A stretch of 64,000 bases of DNA from Paramacrobiotus metropolitanus (GCF_019649055.1 NW_026570340.1:248001-312000); one strand, 5' to 3'; counted from the stretch's first letter, positions 45,356 to 57,301 are shown. The notes: generated by a model not told the origin, from the letters alone. Numbers and translations are program-made.

Positions 45356-47491
45356 CATGTATGCGCTTTACTGCAGCAGTCCAGTAATTATTATACACGG
45401 CTGAGGACTATTCGCCCTGCATGGTCTGACGTCGCTTCACTCGCTCCGGACAGCCACATCTCACGGTCACGCGATTATCGGCTCACTCTCGATTAGTCTC
45501 CGCCGGCGAAGGCAGGGCCGGGATCACGATGTTAAGCGTGCGGTAGGTCTCTTGTTATGCTGCTGGTACGTTTCCTTAACGACAGATACTCTACATCACA
45601 TATATATATCCAGAAACAACCACCAGGCAATTTCACTGCTAAAGGAGTGTTGAATCAGTCACTGAGTTTAAGTATATATAACACCGAAAGGTCATCCATC
45701 TTACTCGCGTATCCCCTCAGTACTTATTTATAAGAGCAGTGCATACGTGTTGTATCTACACATACATGCAGTAAGATATCGATATCAAAGAAGTAGAAAC
45801 TACTAGAAATCCAGATTTCTCTTTAGATTTCGAATTCATCGAAATCAGTGTACTGCAAGACTGCGCATTAAACCCAAATAAACCAATAGCAACTCATGGT
45901 CAGTCAAATAACAGCCAAGAAAACCCACTTACAGTTGGAATTATTTGCGGCTGGATGTTTCTGTACTTGTAGTGGTAGTGATAGCTGGTAAGTACTTACA
46001 GGCTGTACAGCCACGCTATCTGTACTGTAAAATTCGTAATCACACCACACATAAATCATAACAATAGCCTACTCCAGATTTGTCAGAAACCTACTCGCAA
46101 AATATAAAACCGATTTATGGCTTTCGATTTCATCCGTGCTGCGCATGTGTGCGATGGCAGCAACGGCACTGATGAGTGATACAACTGGCAAGAAAACTGT
46201 ATCACGTCCCACGCGAGTCCTATAAATGCATCCACGCGTACTAGCAGATTAACAATGTAAAGCATACAAACTACTCAGAAAAAAAGGAGCGCACGCGGTC
46301 ATACAAGAGTGAAACTTGTACGCTTGATAAAATTAAGTAACTAAAGCAGACCGAAAGCTATAATATTGCTGCGGCGCTGCCTAGTGCCTACCTAGTACCT
46401 ACAGAGTACTACCTACGCACTGCAACAGCCTGTAGAAAACAACAGCCGCACCTGGTGCGGAAAGCACATTATTATAACTTAGAAGTGGCACAGCCACCGC
46501 GGTCATCTAATTTCAACTTTCGACATTCGCTATCTAAGACGTAATGGTTACAAGGTGGTTTCCGGTGCCGCACACGCGAAGCGAAGGCGCTCACAACAGT
46601 CTGCTGCCAGATCTAGATTACCAGAGAAATTTTTTACTACACTTTGTTCTTCCTTCTTATTTATATATCAAGAATATGAACGGAGAAATTGCTTGTGTTG
46701 CGGACCTGCGGGAAATAAATTTAAAAAAAACAACAAAAACTAAGCAGAATTTGTGCAATAAAGCCAAAGAACGCTGCCACGCTGGGGAGGCTGCCATTTG
46801 CACACCCACCGGAAGCGGCAGAAATCAGATTTGTAGTTCCAGCAATCAGTTTCAACCGCTCATATAAAATTGTGCTAGGATGCTAGCACAACTGAAAAGA
46901 CGGAGAAATCAAACTAGCTGAACAGTAGATTCTAGATATTAAGAAATGCAGCGTTACGTTTTATGCATTTCTGAAGTAAATAAAAATGTGCCTCTCTGGC
47001 AATGGACGAGTGCGAGTGTAGGTAACTGCGAAGCTGCCTAAATGTCGCTGCACTGCAGTCCCAATAACCGATGCTAATGATAAGTAACTAAATAAACTAC
47101 TCTATACTTTGACATAAGAACTTGTCATGGCGGCCTTAATTAACTGAACTTAATTGGGTAGCGCATTATTACAGCATTGGCCCATTTATTTATTTATTCA
47201 TGTGAGCTTCAGCTAAAAACCTTTGATATTCTTCTTCCTTACTTCTAATGCGGCCGCGCAAACAAGCTGATATTCTCGGTCACACACCTGCGAAGTGGCT
47301 TTTTATTGCGCAAACGGCTGACGTAGAAAACTGCAAGAAAAAATGCCGCGACGAACTAAACGGTTCGATCTTGGCGAGAAACACAAATAACAAATTTCGC
47401 GACAAAGGGAAAAGTATGAATAAGTTAATGAGTGAGAAAGCACAAACAGGGAACGACGTGGTGCGCACTCTGCGCAGCACACGAGCAGAGG
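45356..47491. other. Intergenic, no gene seen
   Basis: AT-rich DNA between the secreted-protein promoter and the DAD1 stop codon. Short open frames near 46540-46870 on + have no start-codon context or family signature. No RNA gene or long repeat is visible. Confidence 0.5.
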
Positions 47492-48401
47492 CTAGCCGAT
47501 GAAGTTGATGACGACCAAGTGCAGGACGACGTGCGCGAAGACGAAGTCGGCCATGGCGCGCTCCTGGCTGATGTGGCCGAACTGGCTCTTGTTCTCCGGA
47601 TTGATCTGCATCCGCAGACACGCTGCAAGCCCACAAACAAGCAATGCATCAGTCTGCAACAGTTACAACTCCATCGACCTTACCACGGGAAATATTCATA
47701 CAAATGTTCAGGAGAGTACTTATCAGAAAATGCTCCAAAGCTGGTTTTAATGCACAAAAATAAAATAATAATCTTCTAAAAATACGGAACCACAATTAAC
47801 ATTTAACAACAGCAAACAGCAATAATTCTCTACTTATTTGAGAACCTGCGACGCACTACTGGCAACGGTCAGATGTGAAAGTTACAAAATTTACCAAGCT
47901 GAAAGTTTTATTTTTCTTAAAATAATAAAATTTTAATTTTACTATTTACTGTTTTTACAGCAGAGCTGCTACTCGTATCGGTACGGGTACTCAGTTAATT
48001 CATACAGTAAATAACGCTGAATTAAATTAAATAACTGAAACTGTTAAAACATATTAAATTAATAACAGTACAGTATTATTAGAGTACTTCGTAAGTTTTC
48101 GAATAGAATTCGAAAAACAGACGGAATTCAGAGCAACAGTAAACAGCATGCAGCGGTGCAAAAGCAAGGTTAGCGAAGAATCCAACCACTTACTCGCAAG
48201 AATGAAGGAAGCAACCGTCGAAATAAATCCGCTCAGAAAACTGTTGAAGGGGAATGTGCCTACCAGGAGGCAATAAAGAAACTGGATAATCCCCGTCATA
48301 AGCACGTAAACGAGGTACGCATCCACGAGCTTCAGCCGCTTCGGAGTTTTTCCGCGGTATTCCTCATACAGCTTCACGAGGATCTCTCCAAGGTGCGCCA
48401 T
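47492..48401 (-). CDS. DAD1: DAD1, subunit of the oligosaccharyltransferase complex
   Basis: Small ER membrane protein of the complex that moves the Glc3Man9GlcNAc2 glycan from dolichol to Asn of nascent proteins; loss triggers apoptosis in animal cells. Two exons (complement): 48194-48401 and 47492-47622, joining in phase to 112 aa, one residue shorter than the usual animal DAD1. The start is the ATG at 48401 ([15 protein letters not shown]). Conserved blocks are [14 protein letters not shown], the near-invariant [16 protein letters not shown], then [22 protein letters not shown] and the terminal HLVVINFIG. Hydrophobic segments cover the middle and the end. Donor GTAAGT and acceptor TTGCAG are canonical; the intron is 571 bp. 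It is head to head with FCP1. Confidence 0.96.
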
Positions 48402-48963
48402 GCTCGCAACGGGTCGTGAGTTCACTCAATTTTCAGCTCGAAGAAGGAAAGTAGCTCGCAACAACGGAGCAAAGCAAGAAGCTGAGAAGCAATAGAAGCA
48501 ATCAAATTTTATGGCAGAACTGAAGATGAGAAATGGCACTGCCAGAAATGAGAAATCAAAAAAAAAGAATTTTTCGAAATACTTACACTGCGTGGCAAAG
48601 CTGCGCTACAGGATTTCACATGTATGCGCAGTTTTGCATTCTAGACAGCGTCAAAACATTAAAAACTGCGCAGACATTAAAGTTCTGTCAGAAGCACAGT
48701 GGCTGTCCACCTCGATGTTTAGCTCGACGAAAAATTTATCCAGTTCCGGTTTGTACCACGTGATGCGTCTGCCTCGGCAGTGTACAGGCTGTATCACGTG
48801 GAAACTGTGACGACCGGGGTTAAAAATCCTGTGCTCAGGCAGTGTAGAAAATCCACGTGTACTGATCTGGAAATCCTTGGAGAGCTGGCCATGAAAGTTT
48901 TTGTGCGAGACAGGTGATCTTTTACGTTTTGATGTCGTTAATTCCTTATTTTGGGAGTTGGAA
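48402..48963. promoter_or_regulatory. Bidirectional DAD1/FCP1 promoter with three CACGTG boxes
   Basis: 562 bp separate the two start codons. CACGTG occurs at 48757-48762, 48795-48800 and 48854-48859, each in a slightly different context (CCACGTGA, TCACGTGG, CCACGTGT). This palindrome is the E-box of Myc/Max, USF and TFE-type factors. Three copies in 103 bp is far above chance. No TATA box is seen, as usual for shared housekeeping promoters. Confidence 0.55.
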
Positions 48964-51900
48964 ATGACGGAGGACAGGGGACTCGAGGAGAACACGAAAG
49001 ATCTGTTGTTCGACGGCCCGACAGGATCGACAATCGCCAAATTCAAAGTGCGCGTTGGAGAGCAGGTTTCTCGTGGCCAAGTGCTGTTTACTTATCGAAT
49101 TCCTGGCAAAGATGACGAAAAAATATCCAAATCTGACGAAGGAAAATTCAGATGCCCAGAATCTGCCTTGATTGTCCAAATCCCGACCGAAAACGCAGAT
49201 GTTCTCACGAGCAGGTAAACGCAGTACTTTGCGTCGTTTTGTGGCGCATTCAGGGGGGCTTCTGTTCAGGTGTTGGAGGCCTGGGTGGTATGGTACAAGG
49301 AACCGTTTTGGTGGCGTTTTTATTTTCTTTTTTACGTGTAGTGCAGATCTACCAAAGAAAACCTAGTGAATATTCAGTTGGGTTTTTTATTGTTGCCATT
49401 ATGGTTTGTTGGTAAATTTTTATAATTTCTAGAAATCTTTCGGAAGGTTTGGCGAGGTTTCCAGCTTTATATATTTCCAGAAAAATCATATTTTTGTGGA
49501 ATTTTCAGTGCGTAATTTTCAGTACGGTTTTGAATTTGCTGTACTTGTCGGGAGCCTGTCGCCCCAGGGTGGCAGCGCACGACAGTGCCGGCAGGACAGG
49601 ACAGCGATTTACTGTAACTTTTTGCATAATAATCTGATCACTGATGATAATAATAATTATTATTATTGGCTTAATTGAGTTGGCATAGCTCTGCATTTGG
49701 TCTACAGAACAAGTGATATTTGCAGAGCCGTCGTGATGCGGATAAAGCCTGGCTGTCCCCATGAAATACGCATGAAAGATTTGTGCGCTGCTTGCGGCGC
49801 CGACCTGCGGGTGGAAAGTGGATCCGGGAACGGCAACCGGAAGTCGGAGTCAGCACCGGGGGTGACAATGGTAAGCACTAAGCACCGTCAGTCATTCGCA
49901 TAACAGCAGTGCTTGATTTCTGGGTATGAGATACTGCAACAGTAGTCAGCATGCTTCTTGACAATCAACGCATAATTATTGAAAATGATATTCATTCATT
50001 CATTCATTCATGATATAAATTTATTTTGTGTACTGCACTTTTGCCTTTAACAAATCCCGCTCTGAAACGTGAAAGTTTTCTCTTATTTAAAAGTACGAGT
50101 ATTGCCCGGCGGCGAACGTATACGTAGTGCTGTAGTCTGTAGGTGCTGTTGTTTTGCGTAGGTGCACAATATATCGGAGCTGAAAGTGAGCAAGGAGATC
50201 GCTCAGCGCATTGGCGAGGACGACCTGGTGCACCTGATCGGCAAGCGGCGCTTGGCCCTGCTGGTCGACCTGGACCAGACCATCATCCACACGACCATTG
50301 CTCCCGTCAACAATAACTTGAAGGTTAGTTTGCGGTTGCTCGTTTTTGTGGGATTTGCTAATGAAGACCTTCAATGATGGCTGCAGGACGTGCACCATTT
50401 CCAGTTGTCCAAGGGCCACTTCAACAATCCCTGGTACCACACCAAACTGCGCCCGGGCACCCTCGACTTCCTCGCCGACCTCCTCAAGTATTACCAGCTG
50501 CACATTTGCACCTTCGGCAACCGCATGTACGCCCACAAAATTGCCGAGATCCTCGATCCCAAACAGACATTCTTCTCCCATCGCATCCTGTCCCGCGATG
50601 AGATCTCCGACCCCTGTCTCAAAACTGCCAATATCAAGTGCGCAGAGACTGCTAGGTTAACCGCATGTTTATGCGAGTGCCAGTAATAACTGTTGGCATG
50701 TATAGGGACCTGTTTCCGGTTGGCGACGACATGGTCTGCATTATCGACGACCGCGAAGACGTGTGGAATTACGCCGCCAATCTCGTGCACGTGCGGCCCT
50801 ACTCCTACTTCAAGAACACCGGCGACATCAACGCGCCCTTCCCCAAGAACGCCGTCGCTATCCAGCTGGATGCTGCCGCCCCCGAGAAGGCAGAAGCGCC
50901 CTCGGAAGCCACGAAGCACCAGTACGAGAACCGCTTTGCCGACGGTGCCGCGGAGGAGACGCAGGAGGACGCCGACGACTACCTCCTCTATCTGCGCACC
51001 ATTCTCATCAACATCCACGCCGAGTATTACCGCCAGTATGACGAACTGAATCCGGCATCCTCTGAGACGGCCAGCGGCGACACCAGCAACCGGAGACTGC
51101 CCAAAACCAAAGAAGTGATACCGGTGCTGCGGAAGAAGGTCCTCCAGGGATGCCGCTTGGTCTTCTCCGGATTCTTCCCCAGCGACACTCCCTCGCCCGA
51201 GAGAGACAAGGCCGAAGCGTTGGTACGGTCCTTTGGCGCGGTGCCGCAGCCCAGCCTGCTGGACAAAGCCGCCGAGCCACAGAACTACACCACGCACCTC
51301 ATTGCCGCCAAGGATGGCACGGAAAAGGTCCACAAAGCCCGCGAAATGTACGTAATTGTTCTTCATCGCAGTATACGGTGGAGTTAATCGGTGATTAACG
51401 GTGGTTGTTATGTGGTTATTGGCTTGCAGGCACGTGCATGTCGTCAACGCTGACTGGCTGGCCGAGTGCGTGCGACGCTGGGAGCGGGTTGACGAGAAAC
51501 TGTTCCCCCTCAGTCAGGCCAGCAGCAGTAGCAGCGCCGGTCTGGTTCTGGCGGCCAAGGTGGACGCGCACCGCAACGGGCGCCCCCAGCGCAGCGACGC
51601 AGCCGTGAACGGAGGCAAGGCGGTGGGGAAGGAAGGCGAGAGGAAGAAGAGTGAGGAGGCGGCGGACGGCGCCAGTTATTCTGCCGTACGGGAGCGCGAG
51701 GAAGCAGCGGGCCCGCGTCCCACGGCGGTGGAGCGGTCAGTCAGCTGTTTGTCGGGTCTGTCGGCCGACGACATCCTCTGCATGGATCACGAGGTGGACG
51801 ACGCCATCGGTGAGGAGGACGACGAAGAGGAATTCGCCTCTGAACACGCACCGTCCAAATCCTCCGGGCTGCCGCACGGTGCGTTGCTTTGTTGTCGTGC

Positions 51901-52244
51901 AATTGGAGGTGGCGCTACTGTACGATGTGGTGTTGATTGCAGAGAGCGCTTGGGCCGTGGGGCACCTGGAGAGCAGCTCCAGCTCGGAGGAGGCCGACGT
52001 GCTGCTGGATGAAGAGGAGCGGGGCGCCAAACGGAAGCGGGACTCGTTGGAGCTGGAGTCGAGCGAGGACGAGGAGGCGCCGGAAGTGCGGCTGGCCAAG
52101 CAGCTGCGACAGGAGGACCTGAGTCTGACCAGCTCCAGTGCGGCTGGCGATTCAGGCGAGGACGGGCCGCGCTTCAGCGACGACGACAACACGCTGGGCG
52201 AGATGGCGCGCGAGCTGGATGAGAGCCTGGAGGGCGGGGACTAA
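48964..52244 (+). CDS. CTDP1: FCP1/CTDP1, RNA polymerase II CTD phosphatase, 7 exons
   Basis: Nuclear phosphatase that removes phosphate from the Pol II C-terminal repeat and recycles the enzyme. Exons: 48964-49214, 49726-49870, 50162-50323, 50387-50637, 50706-51347, 51430-51878, 51943-52244, all in phase, giving 733 aa. An N-terminal lipoyl-like segment (GSTIAKFKVRVGEQVSRGQV) leads to GCPHEIRMKDLCAACG, a Cys motif of the family. The FCP homology domain holds the catalytic DLDQT (Asp168, Asp170, Thr172), then HTKLRPGTLDFL, FSHRILSRDE and VCIIDDREDVW. A BRCT domain follows at about 385-510 (GCRLVFSGFFP to VVNADWLAECVRRWE). The C-terminus is acidic and Ser-rich, as in other FCP1 proteins that bind TFIIF. 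Intron 2 has an ATTC microsatellite. An AATAAA is at 52586-52591. Confidence 0.95.
49989..50011. repeat. (ATTC)n microsatellite in FCP1 intron 2
   Basis: About five and a half copies of the tetranucleotide ATTC. It is intronic and has no evident role. Confidence 0.85.
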
Positions 52245-52601
52245 AGGCGATGGCACCGGCAGGTTGAGTGTCTCGGGAGCGGCATAAGATGTCCCGTGCT
52301 GTAGAGTATACATGAACCGGCGATTTTTGAGTATTAGCTACGCTTACCAATGCTCTGTTTTCTGCTGTCAGACGGAAATTGACTGACAGACTTCACTGGT
52401 TGGCAGCAGTGCCAGTACAACTTGTCAGTCAGTGTTGTTAGTGTTGTCCCTTCTTTTGGATTAGGCCAGAGCGATGCCAGTATTGGCGCTCCTGTACAAA
52501 GCACAACGTATAATGTACCTACATTTTCTGTTAATGTTTCCGTTTTGTTTCCCTATGGGTCCTACTCTTGCTTAGTTTTACTGTAAATAAATACTGTACT
52601 T
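52245..52601 (+). other. FCP1 3' UTR with poly(A) signal
   Basis: Non-coding run after the FCP1 stop. AATAAA at 52586-52591 is the likely poly(A) signal. A retrotransposon fragment begins about 10 bp later, at or just past the expected cleavage point. Confidence 0.5.
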
Positions 52602-53340
52602 GTGCGGTTGTACCAGCATCAGCATATCAAGTATCTAGGCGTTCACATTGATCGCAACCTGAAGTGGAGTGTGCATTGTGACCACATACTGCGAACAGTT
52701 AACTACGGCATCGCAATGATCAACCGCGCGAAAGACGGCCTGGATCTGCCTCAGCGTAGGAGCCTTTACCATGCCTGTGTGCAGCCACATCTGGATTACG
52801 GGTCAGATACGTGGTCGCCGGCATCTTCGGCTTTACGCGAGAAATTAGATAGGGCACAGCGGAAAGCACTGCGGGCGATTTCTGATTACAAGGAGCGGGT
52901 TACACCCGAGCTGTATCAGAAACTGCGCATCCTGCCGGTGTACGACCGTTGGAAGCAGTCTGAAGCGGTCTGGCTGTATAAGATCTACAACCACGAAGCA
53001 TACCATCCGCCGCGGTATATGGTCGGGATGATCGACTTCACGGATCTGGGAATGCTGTACAACCTGCGGAACCCAACGAGAATTGCAGCCAGAGCGAAGA
53101 AGAAGATCGGAGAAGGCACACTGGCCATGCGACTAAGGAACATCTTTGAGCGCATAAAAAAAGTTAACATGCAGATACTCAGTGTTGATGGTGTGGGATT
53201 TTTTAAATTTGCTCTCCGAACTGTTGATCTGTCTTAAAATTGTTTTTGTTTAGTTATATTTTGTTGCCGACCAGACGTTGAAGTCCCGTTTAGCGGGTTG
53301 TCTGCTCTTGATGTAATAATAATAATAATAATATAATAAA
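52602..53340 (+). pseudogene. 5'-truncated LINE (CR1/jockey-like): C-terminal part of reverse-transcriptase ORF plus (TAA)n tail
   Basis: The open frame to 53237 carries the post-palm region of a non-LTR polymerase: KYLGVHIDRNLKW, LPQRRSLYHACVQPHLDYGSDTW and RILPVYDRWKQSEAVWLYKIYN. The palm with its YADD/FADD box is missing, as in typical 5' truncation. The 3' UTR ends with GGGTTGTCTGCTCTTGATG and a TAA microsatellite at about 53313-53332. It shares the C-terminal layout and 3' end with the LINE at 59.0-60.8 kb but is a different subfamily. Confidence 0.85.
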
Positions 53341-53720
53341 TACGTAGCAGGGTGACGCATCCGTATTAACACGCAGTAGAGACGCAGTAAATAGGGAACT
53401 AATGAAACAATAAAAAAGCAAAATTTAATTGCATTAGCTTAGAGCTAGGAGTGGAGTGGATTCAGATTTCAGAGGGAGGTTGTGTGTGCATCTGAGTTGC
53501 TATAGACTGGGAAATATGCGACGGTAATTTGCGTTACTTCCTGCGTAAAAATTTCTTATTCTTTACTGTTACTTCTGTTGCTCGCGTTTGCGTTAACCGA
53601 AATACACTGAAAGCACATTGATCCAACAACAAGCACAAACGCCCTCCCAGAGAAAAAGGAGCACGACGGGAGGTAAAATCTCGTTCAAAGTGAACTGCAT
53701 CAAAGACCTTTACAAATGAA
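53341..53720. other. Intergenic, nothing recognised
   Basis: Spacer between the LINE tail and a tandem repeat block. No coding or repeat signal is seen. Confidence 0.45.
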
Positions 53721-54500
53721 CAATGGTGGCAGAACTGTCCCCGACAACCTGTACGCTCGAAGCACTTGGAACGGCCCGCTCACAGAGACTCGGGTGCCGG
53801 CCAGTCCTCCAAGAAACACGGAAAGGGGAACAGTCCGCCACCGCCCAGCACTGCCAATCACCGGCACACCTAGACTGGACAGCCGCGCTTTGTAACCGAT
53901 CCAAGACAGCAGACAAACCGAGATTGGGAACGATAAATTGCCCGGGTGTCCGTGCACTGTGACACGCCGGGAGTGGTGGCTGAACTGTCCCAGCTATCCA
54001 GTCCGCAAAAAGGACTTGGAGCTGTCCCTTATAAAGACAGTTGGAGACCAGTGCTTTAAGCGACTGGCCAGTGGAGCAGATCCGTCAGCGCTCCCAATGC
54101 GGACAGCCACCGGACGACCACGACCGAGCAACCAGACAAGATGGACATTGACCCCGTCCCGGGAGATAGCCGAAAAACCACCGCTGGTGGACGATGCGCT
54201 GTGAGCACACTGGAAGTGAGGGTGGCAGAACTGTAACCGCTAGCCGGTGCGCTCGAAGCACTTGGAACGTCCGCTCAAAAGGAGTCCCGGGTGCGGCCAG
54301 TGCTCCGAGCGACCGGTAAGGGGAACGGATCCGCAACCGCTGCCAATGTGGACAGCCACCGACCGGACGACCTCGACCATACGACCTCGACCGCAATGCC
54401 ACATCAGGCCGGGGATAAATCTCCCGGCGTGGGGAGACAGCCAAAAACCCACCGCATTTGGACGATGCGCTGTGAGCACATTGGGAGTGCTAAAATGATC
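53721..54500. repeat. Three diverged tandem copies of a 250-bp unit
   Basis: Units begin near 53723 (GTGGCAGAACTGTCCC), 53974 (GTGGCTGAACTGTCCC) and 54227 (GTGGCAGAACTGTAACC). Each contains CGCTCGAAGCACTTGGA or a variant, a CCAATGYGGACAGCCACCGG-like block, and in units 2 and 3 the end GGACGATGCGCTGTGAGCAC. Open frames on both strands are by-products of the GC-rich repeat. It could be a minisatellite or part of a larger repeat. Confidence 0.7.
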
Positions 54501-55044
54501 AGCACATTCTAATAAAACCTTAATAAAAACTGAACAGAATCGTCGCGTCGATACCGGATAGACGGCAAAAATCCTAATACTGAAATCTAAATAACTGACC
54601 ATTTTCTTCGCGGCCGGTTAAAAACGTGCAAGAGCTGGAGAAATTCGCCCCAACACCGGAGTTCGCGTAGCCATCATGTTGTTACAGACTTACAGCTACC
54701 AAATGTAACAAGGCGGAGTTACTCTCCAAAATCAGTAGCGAACCAGTCTACGTTTAACCGGTCGGTACGATACGTTTTCAAAGCTAACTGAATCGAAACG
54801 TTTATTTCATTATCAAAGACATCCGCGCATTTATTACGAGATTCCTCACAAACGTCAAACCATCGCTACGGCAGCATGTTCTCGTACCGATATAACCAGT
54901 ATCAAAAAGTACAACGATGGTTAATGATCAGTTATGTCACGGCTGCTTACCGCTGGTCGCTAGATAATTAGATAAGCGCCAAACTAGATAGAATAATATT
55001 TCAATCTCTCTCTGGGAATGAATGCGTAGCGCTGACTACAGAGG
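54501..55044. other. Intergenic, nothing recognised
   Basis: AT-rich DNA between the tandem repeats and an orphan terminal exon. No feature is supported. Confidence 0.4.
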
Positions 55045-55209
55045 CTACCATCGTTTACGGGCCCTAGACATGCGCAGTTCACCGAAGCAGTGCCGGGAGA
55101 TGCGCGACAGCTTCTCCAGCTGCACATCCTGCAGGCCATCTTCGCACCATCGCTTCTCGCGGTACTGCACCGAGGGACGCGGATACTCCGACTGCAGCGC
55201 GCATAGCAC
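55045..55209 (-). pseudogene. Orphan last exon of the F-box-like family
   Basis: Begins after a good acceptor (CTGCTGCAG) with VLCALQSEYPRPSVQYREK, continues WCEDGLQDVQLEKLSRISRH and stops at 55045. It matches the terminal exon at 57146-57301 (VLCATQTADPRPSTSYHGK) in splice site, phase, length and motif. No 5' exons of this family precede it within 1.9 kb. It is either a duplicated or alternative last exon of the gene starting at 63582, or the remains of a second gene. Confidence 0.6.
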
Positions 55210-55410
55210 CTGCAGCAGGGTGCAGCTCGCAGTTTCAAACCGTTTCACATCAAACAAACCTAGCTTCAACTCGGGCGGCCAGAGTTTCAAATACAAAACC
55301 ATTAGCAACGGATAACTTTAGCTTTCAGCTTTCACAATAGGCAATGCGGCATGCCAAGCGCTCACACGATCTAGATGAAGAATCCATTTCCATTACGTTT
55401 CCATTCGATT

Positions 55411-55761
55411 CTACAGTTTCATGCCGACTCCTTCTAACAAATTAACTGACGCGTTGCACCAAACACCAACAGTTTCACAACCCAAACAGAACAAAATAAC
55501 AACGATCAACGAAAGATTCGTATATCTACACAGCCAATCCGAAATCCGGATATAATTCCGAATCCAGTTAAAGGATACGTAAAACTCTGCCGGAACCAGG
55601 ACTTTGAATTCACGTGCTACCGGCAGCTTGTCTGGACAACCTACGCAATAATAGTACGTTTCCAATAAACTTAGCCGTGCGCTTGGCAGTGCCGAATCAC
55701 TGCCGATCGTCACGTCTATTACTGGGGTCTGTGGTGAACTCTCGAAGAACTCGGCAGGCAT
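55411..55761 (-). CDS. Hypothetical protein, 116 aa, one possible membrane segment
   Basis: ATG at 55759-55761 and an uninterrupted frame. The middle has RISDWLCRYTNLSLIVVILFCLGC, shown here only in part: the hydrophobic stretch LSLIVVILFCLG is a plausible membrane segment. Several Cys residues follow. I do not recognise a family, and codon use is AT-richer than the conserved genes here. A chance open frame is possible. Confidence 0.25.
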   Translation of the reverse strand: MPAEFFESSPQTPVIDVTIGSDSALPSARLSLLETYYYCVGCPDKLPVAREFKVLVPAEFYVSFNWIRNYIRISDWLCRYTNLSLIVVILFCLGCETVGVWCNASVNLLEGVGMKL

Positions 55762-55921
55762 GATCTGCGTTGCTATTACAGTAAAATGCTTCTGTTTGCC
55801 AGTCGCAGTCGCTTATTTGAATAGAATTTAGCGCACAGTACTGCATCGAATAATGTAAGTAATTATCGTTTCTTCATATTTACTGAGAACTTGTAATCCA
55901 TGTGCGGGTATGCAGGGGCTA

Positions 55922-56475
55922 CCGATCAATTCGGCCATTTTCATTTCGGCCGTGTTCATTTCGGCCAAACTTTTTCGGCCGCGATTCACTGCGGTCGTCG
56001 ATCACTTCGGTCGCACTTCATTACGGCCGACGCATATTTTGTTCTGATTTCTGCAAGAAAACGTTACTTTCCATGAAACTACGTTTCGATGGTACCATAA
56101 CCTTTCAAATAAATTAAGAAAACCTAAGAATAACCTCAGAAAACCATTAGAAACTATACTAATGGGCTATTAGCCGTTAGAAATATGCCATTAGAAAATT
56201 TAAGAAAGCCAAGAAATTGAAAAGAAAACTATATAACCCATAAGAAAACCTAACCTAATTTTTAAGCTAAGAAACGTAAACGCAAACGAAAACTTACGCA
56301 ACATAGCAAAAACTAGGATCACTTGGGAAACTGAAGATGGCCAGATTGTACTGCTGCCGAAATGAGCCGTAGCAGAAATGAGTGCTGGCCGAAATGAACT
56401 GGGCCGAAATAAACGTTGGCCGAAGGCCCGAAGTGATCGCTTGCGGCCGAAATGTAACGAGGCCGAAGTGATCGG
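55922..56475. mobile_element. 554-bp inverted-repeat element with many TTTCGGCC sub-repeats
   Basis: Ends CCGATCAATTCGGCC (55922-55936) and GGCCGAAGTGATCGG (56461-56475) are inverted copies with one mismatch. Each flank repeats TTCATTTCGGCC or its complement GGCCGAAATGAA several times at 55940-56030 and 56355-56470. The centre is A-rich with CTAAGAAAACC-like repeats. No transposase. This layout fits a non-autonomous DNA transposon with sub-terminal repeats; superfamily unknown. Confidence 0.65.
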
Positions 56476-57145
56476 ATGCGTATTGTAACGAGTGGAGGTA
56501 AGGCCCACTAGATTGTTTTGTGTGATTGGCTGAATTAGCGTTTCATGTTCGTTCATGGGTTCAGCTTGACGCTGCATGAGCAGCGGTCCGATGCGGCTTC
56601 GCTGCTTCCAGTCTAATAATTTCTCTGCTTGGGCCTTGCTTTGATCTTGGAATAAAGGATCTTTGTTCCCAGGATCGAGGCTCTGGGCAGTTTCCCCATT
56701 ATTTTAGGGTAACATTCAGGATTGTTTGTGACAGTATGCAAGTAAGTACAGTATGCACTGTTTTCGGTACGATAGCGGACATTTTTTGGTTGATATTTTT
56801 ATTCAATACGCCGATGTGCGACTTCGGTTGTTTGTAACCCGGTGATTCTTTCCGTCAAATGTCTTTTCCGCCAAATCTTTTTGTAACTGCGCTGCGGTCG
56901 CATCTTTGCCTTTCAGTTCACAAACTTATGTCATAAAGTGCGAGGCAGGGTTACGTTAAAACGGAATCCATCAAAACCAGAGGAATCGCTAGAAGCGGCA
57001 AAGGGCACCCAGGCCTCACAACTCGACCTGCCCACAAGAACCGGCAGACACGTGCCGTTACAAAAGTGCAAAAAACAATCTACATTTCCAATCGGAAAAA
57101 AAACTGGCTAAAATAATCCGACGACGATGAGACTGATTTGTCCAA
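56476..57145. other. Intergenic, nothing recognised
   Basis: DNA between the inverted-repeat element and the last exon of the F-box-like gene. No coding or RNA signal. Confidence 0.4.
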
Positions 57146-57301
57146 TCATCCGGAAGAACGAAGGGCATGGATAACGAGCAAATGCAGAGCCGTACGCGAC
57201 AATTTCTCCAAGCGGAGATCCTGCAGTCTATCCTTGCACCAGCGCTTTCCGTGGTAACTCGTTGACGGCCGCGGATCCGCGGTCTGCGTCGCGCACAACA
57301 C

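Noticed and set aside
48511-48810. A + strand frame before FCP1 as an upstream exon.
   Set aside because: No phase-compatible donor, no homology, and it overlaps the E-box cluster of the shared promoter.
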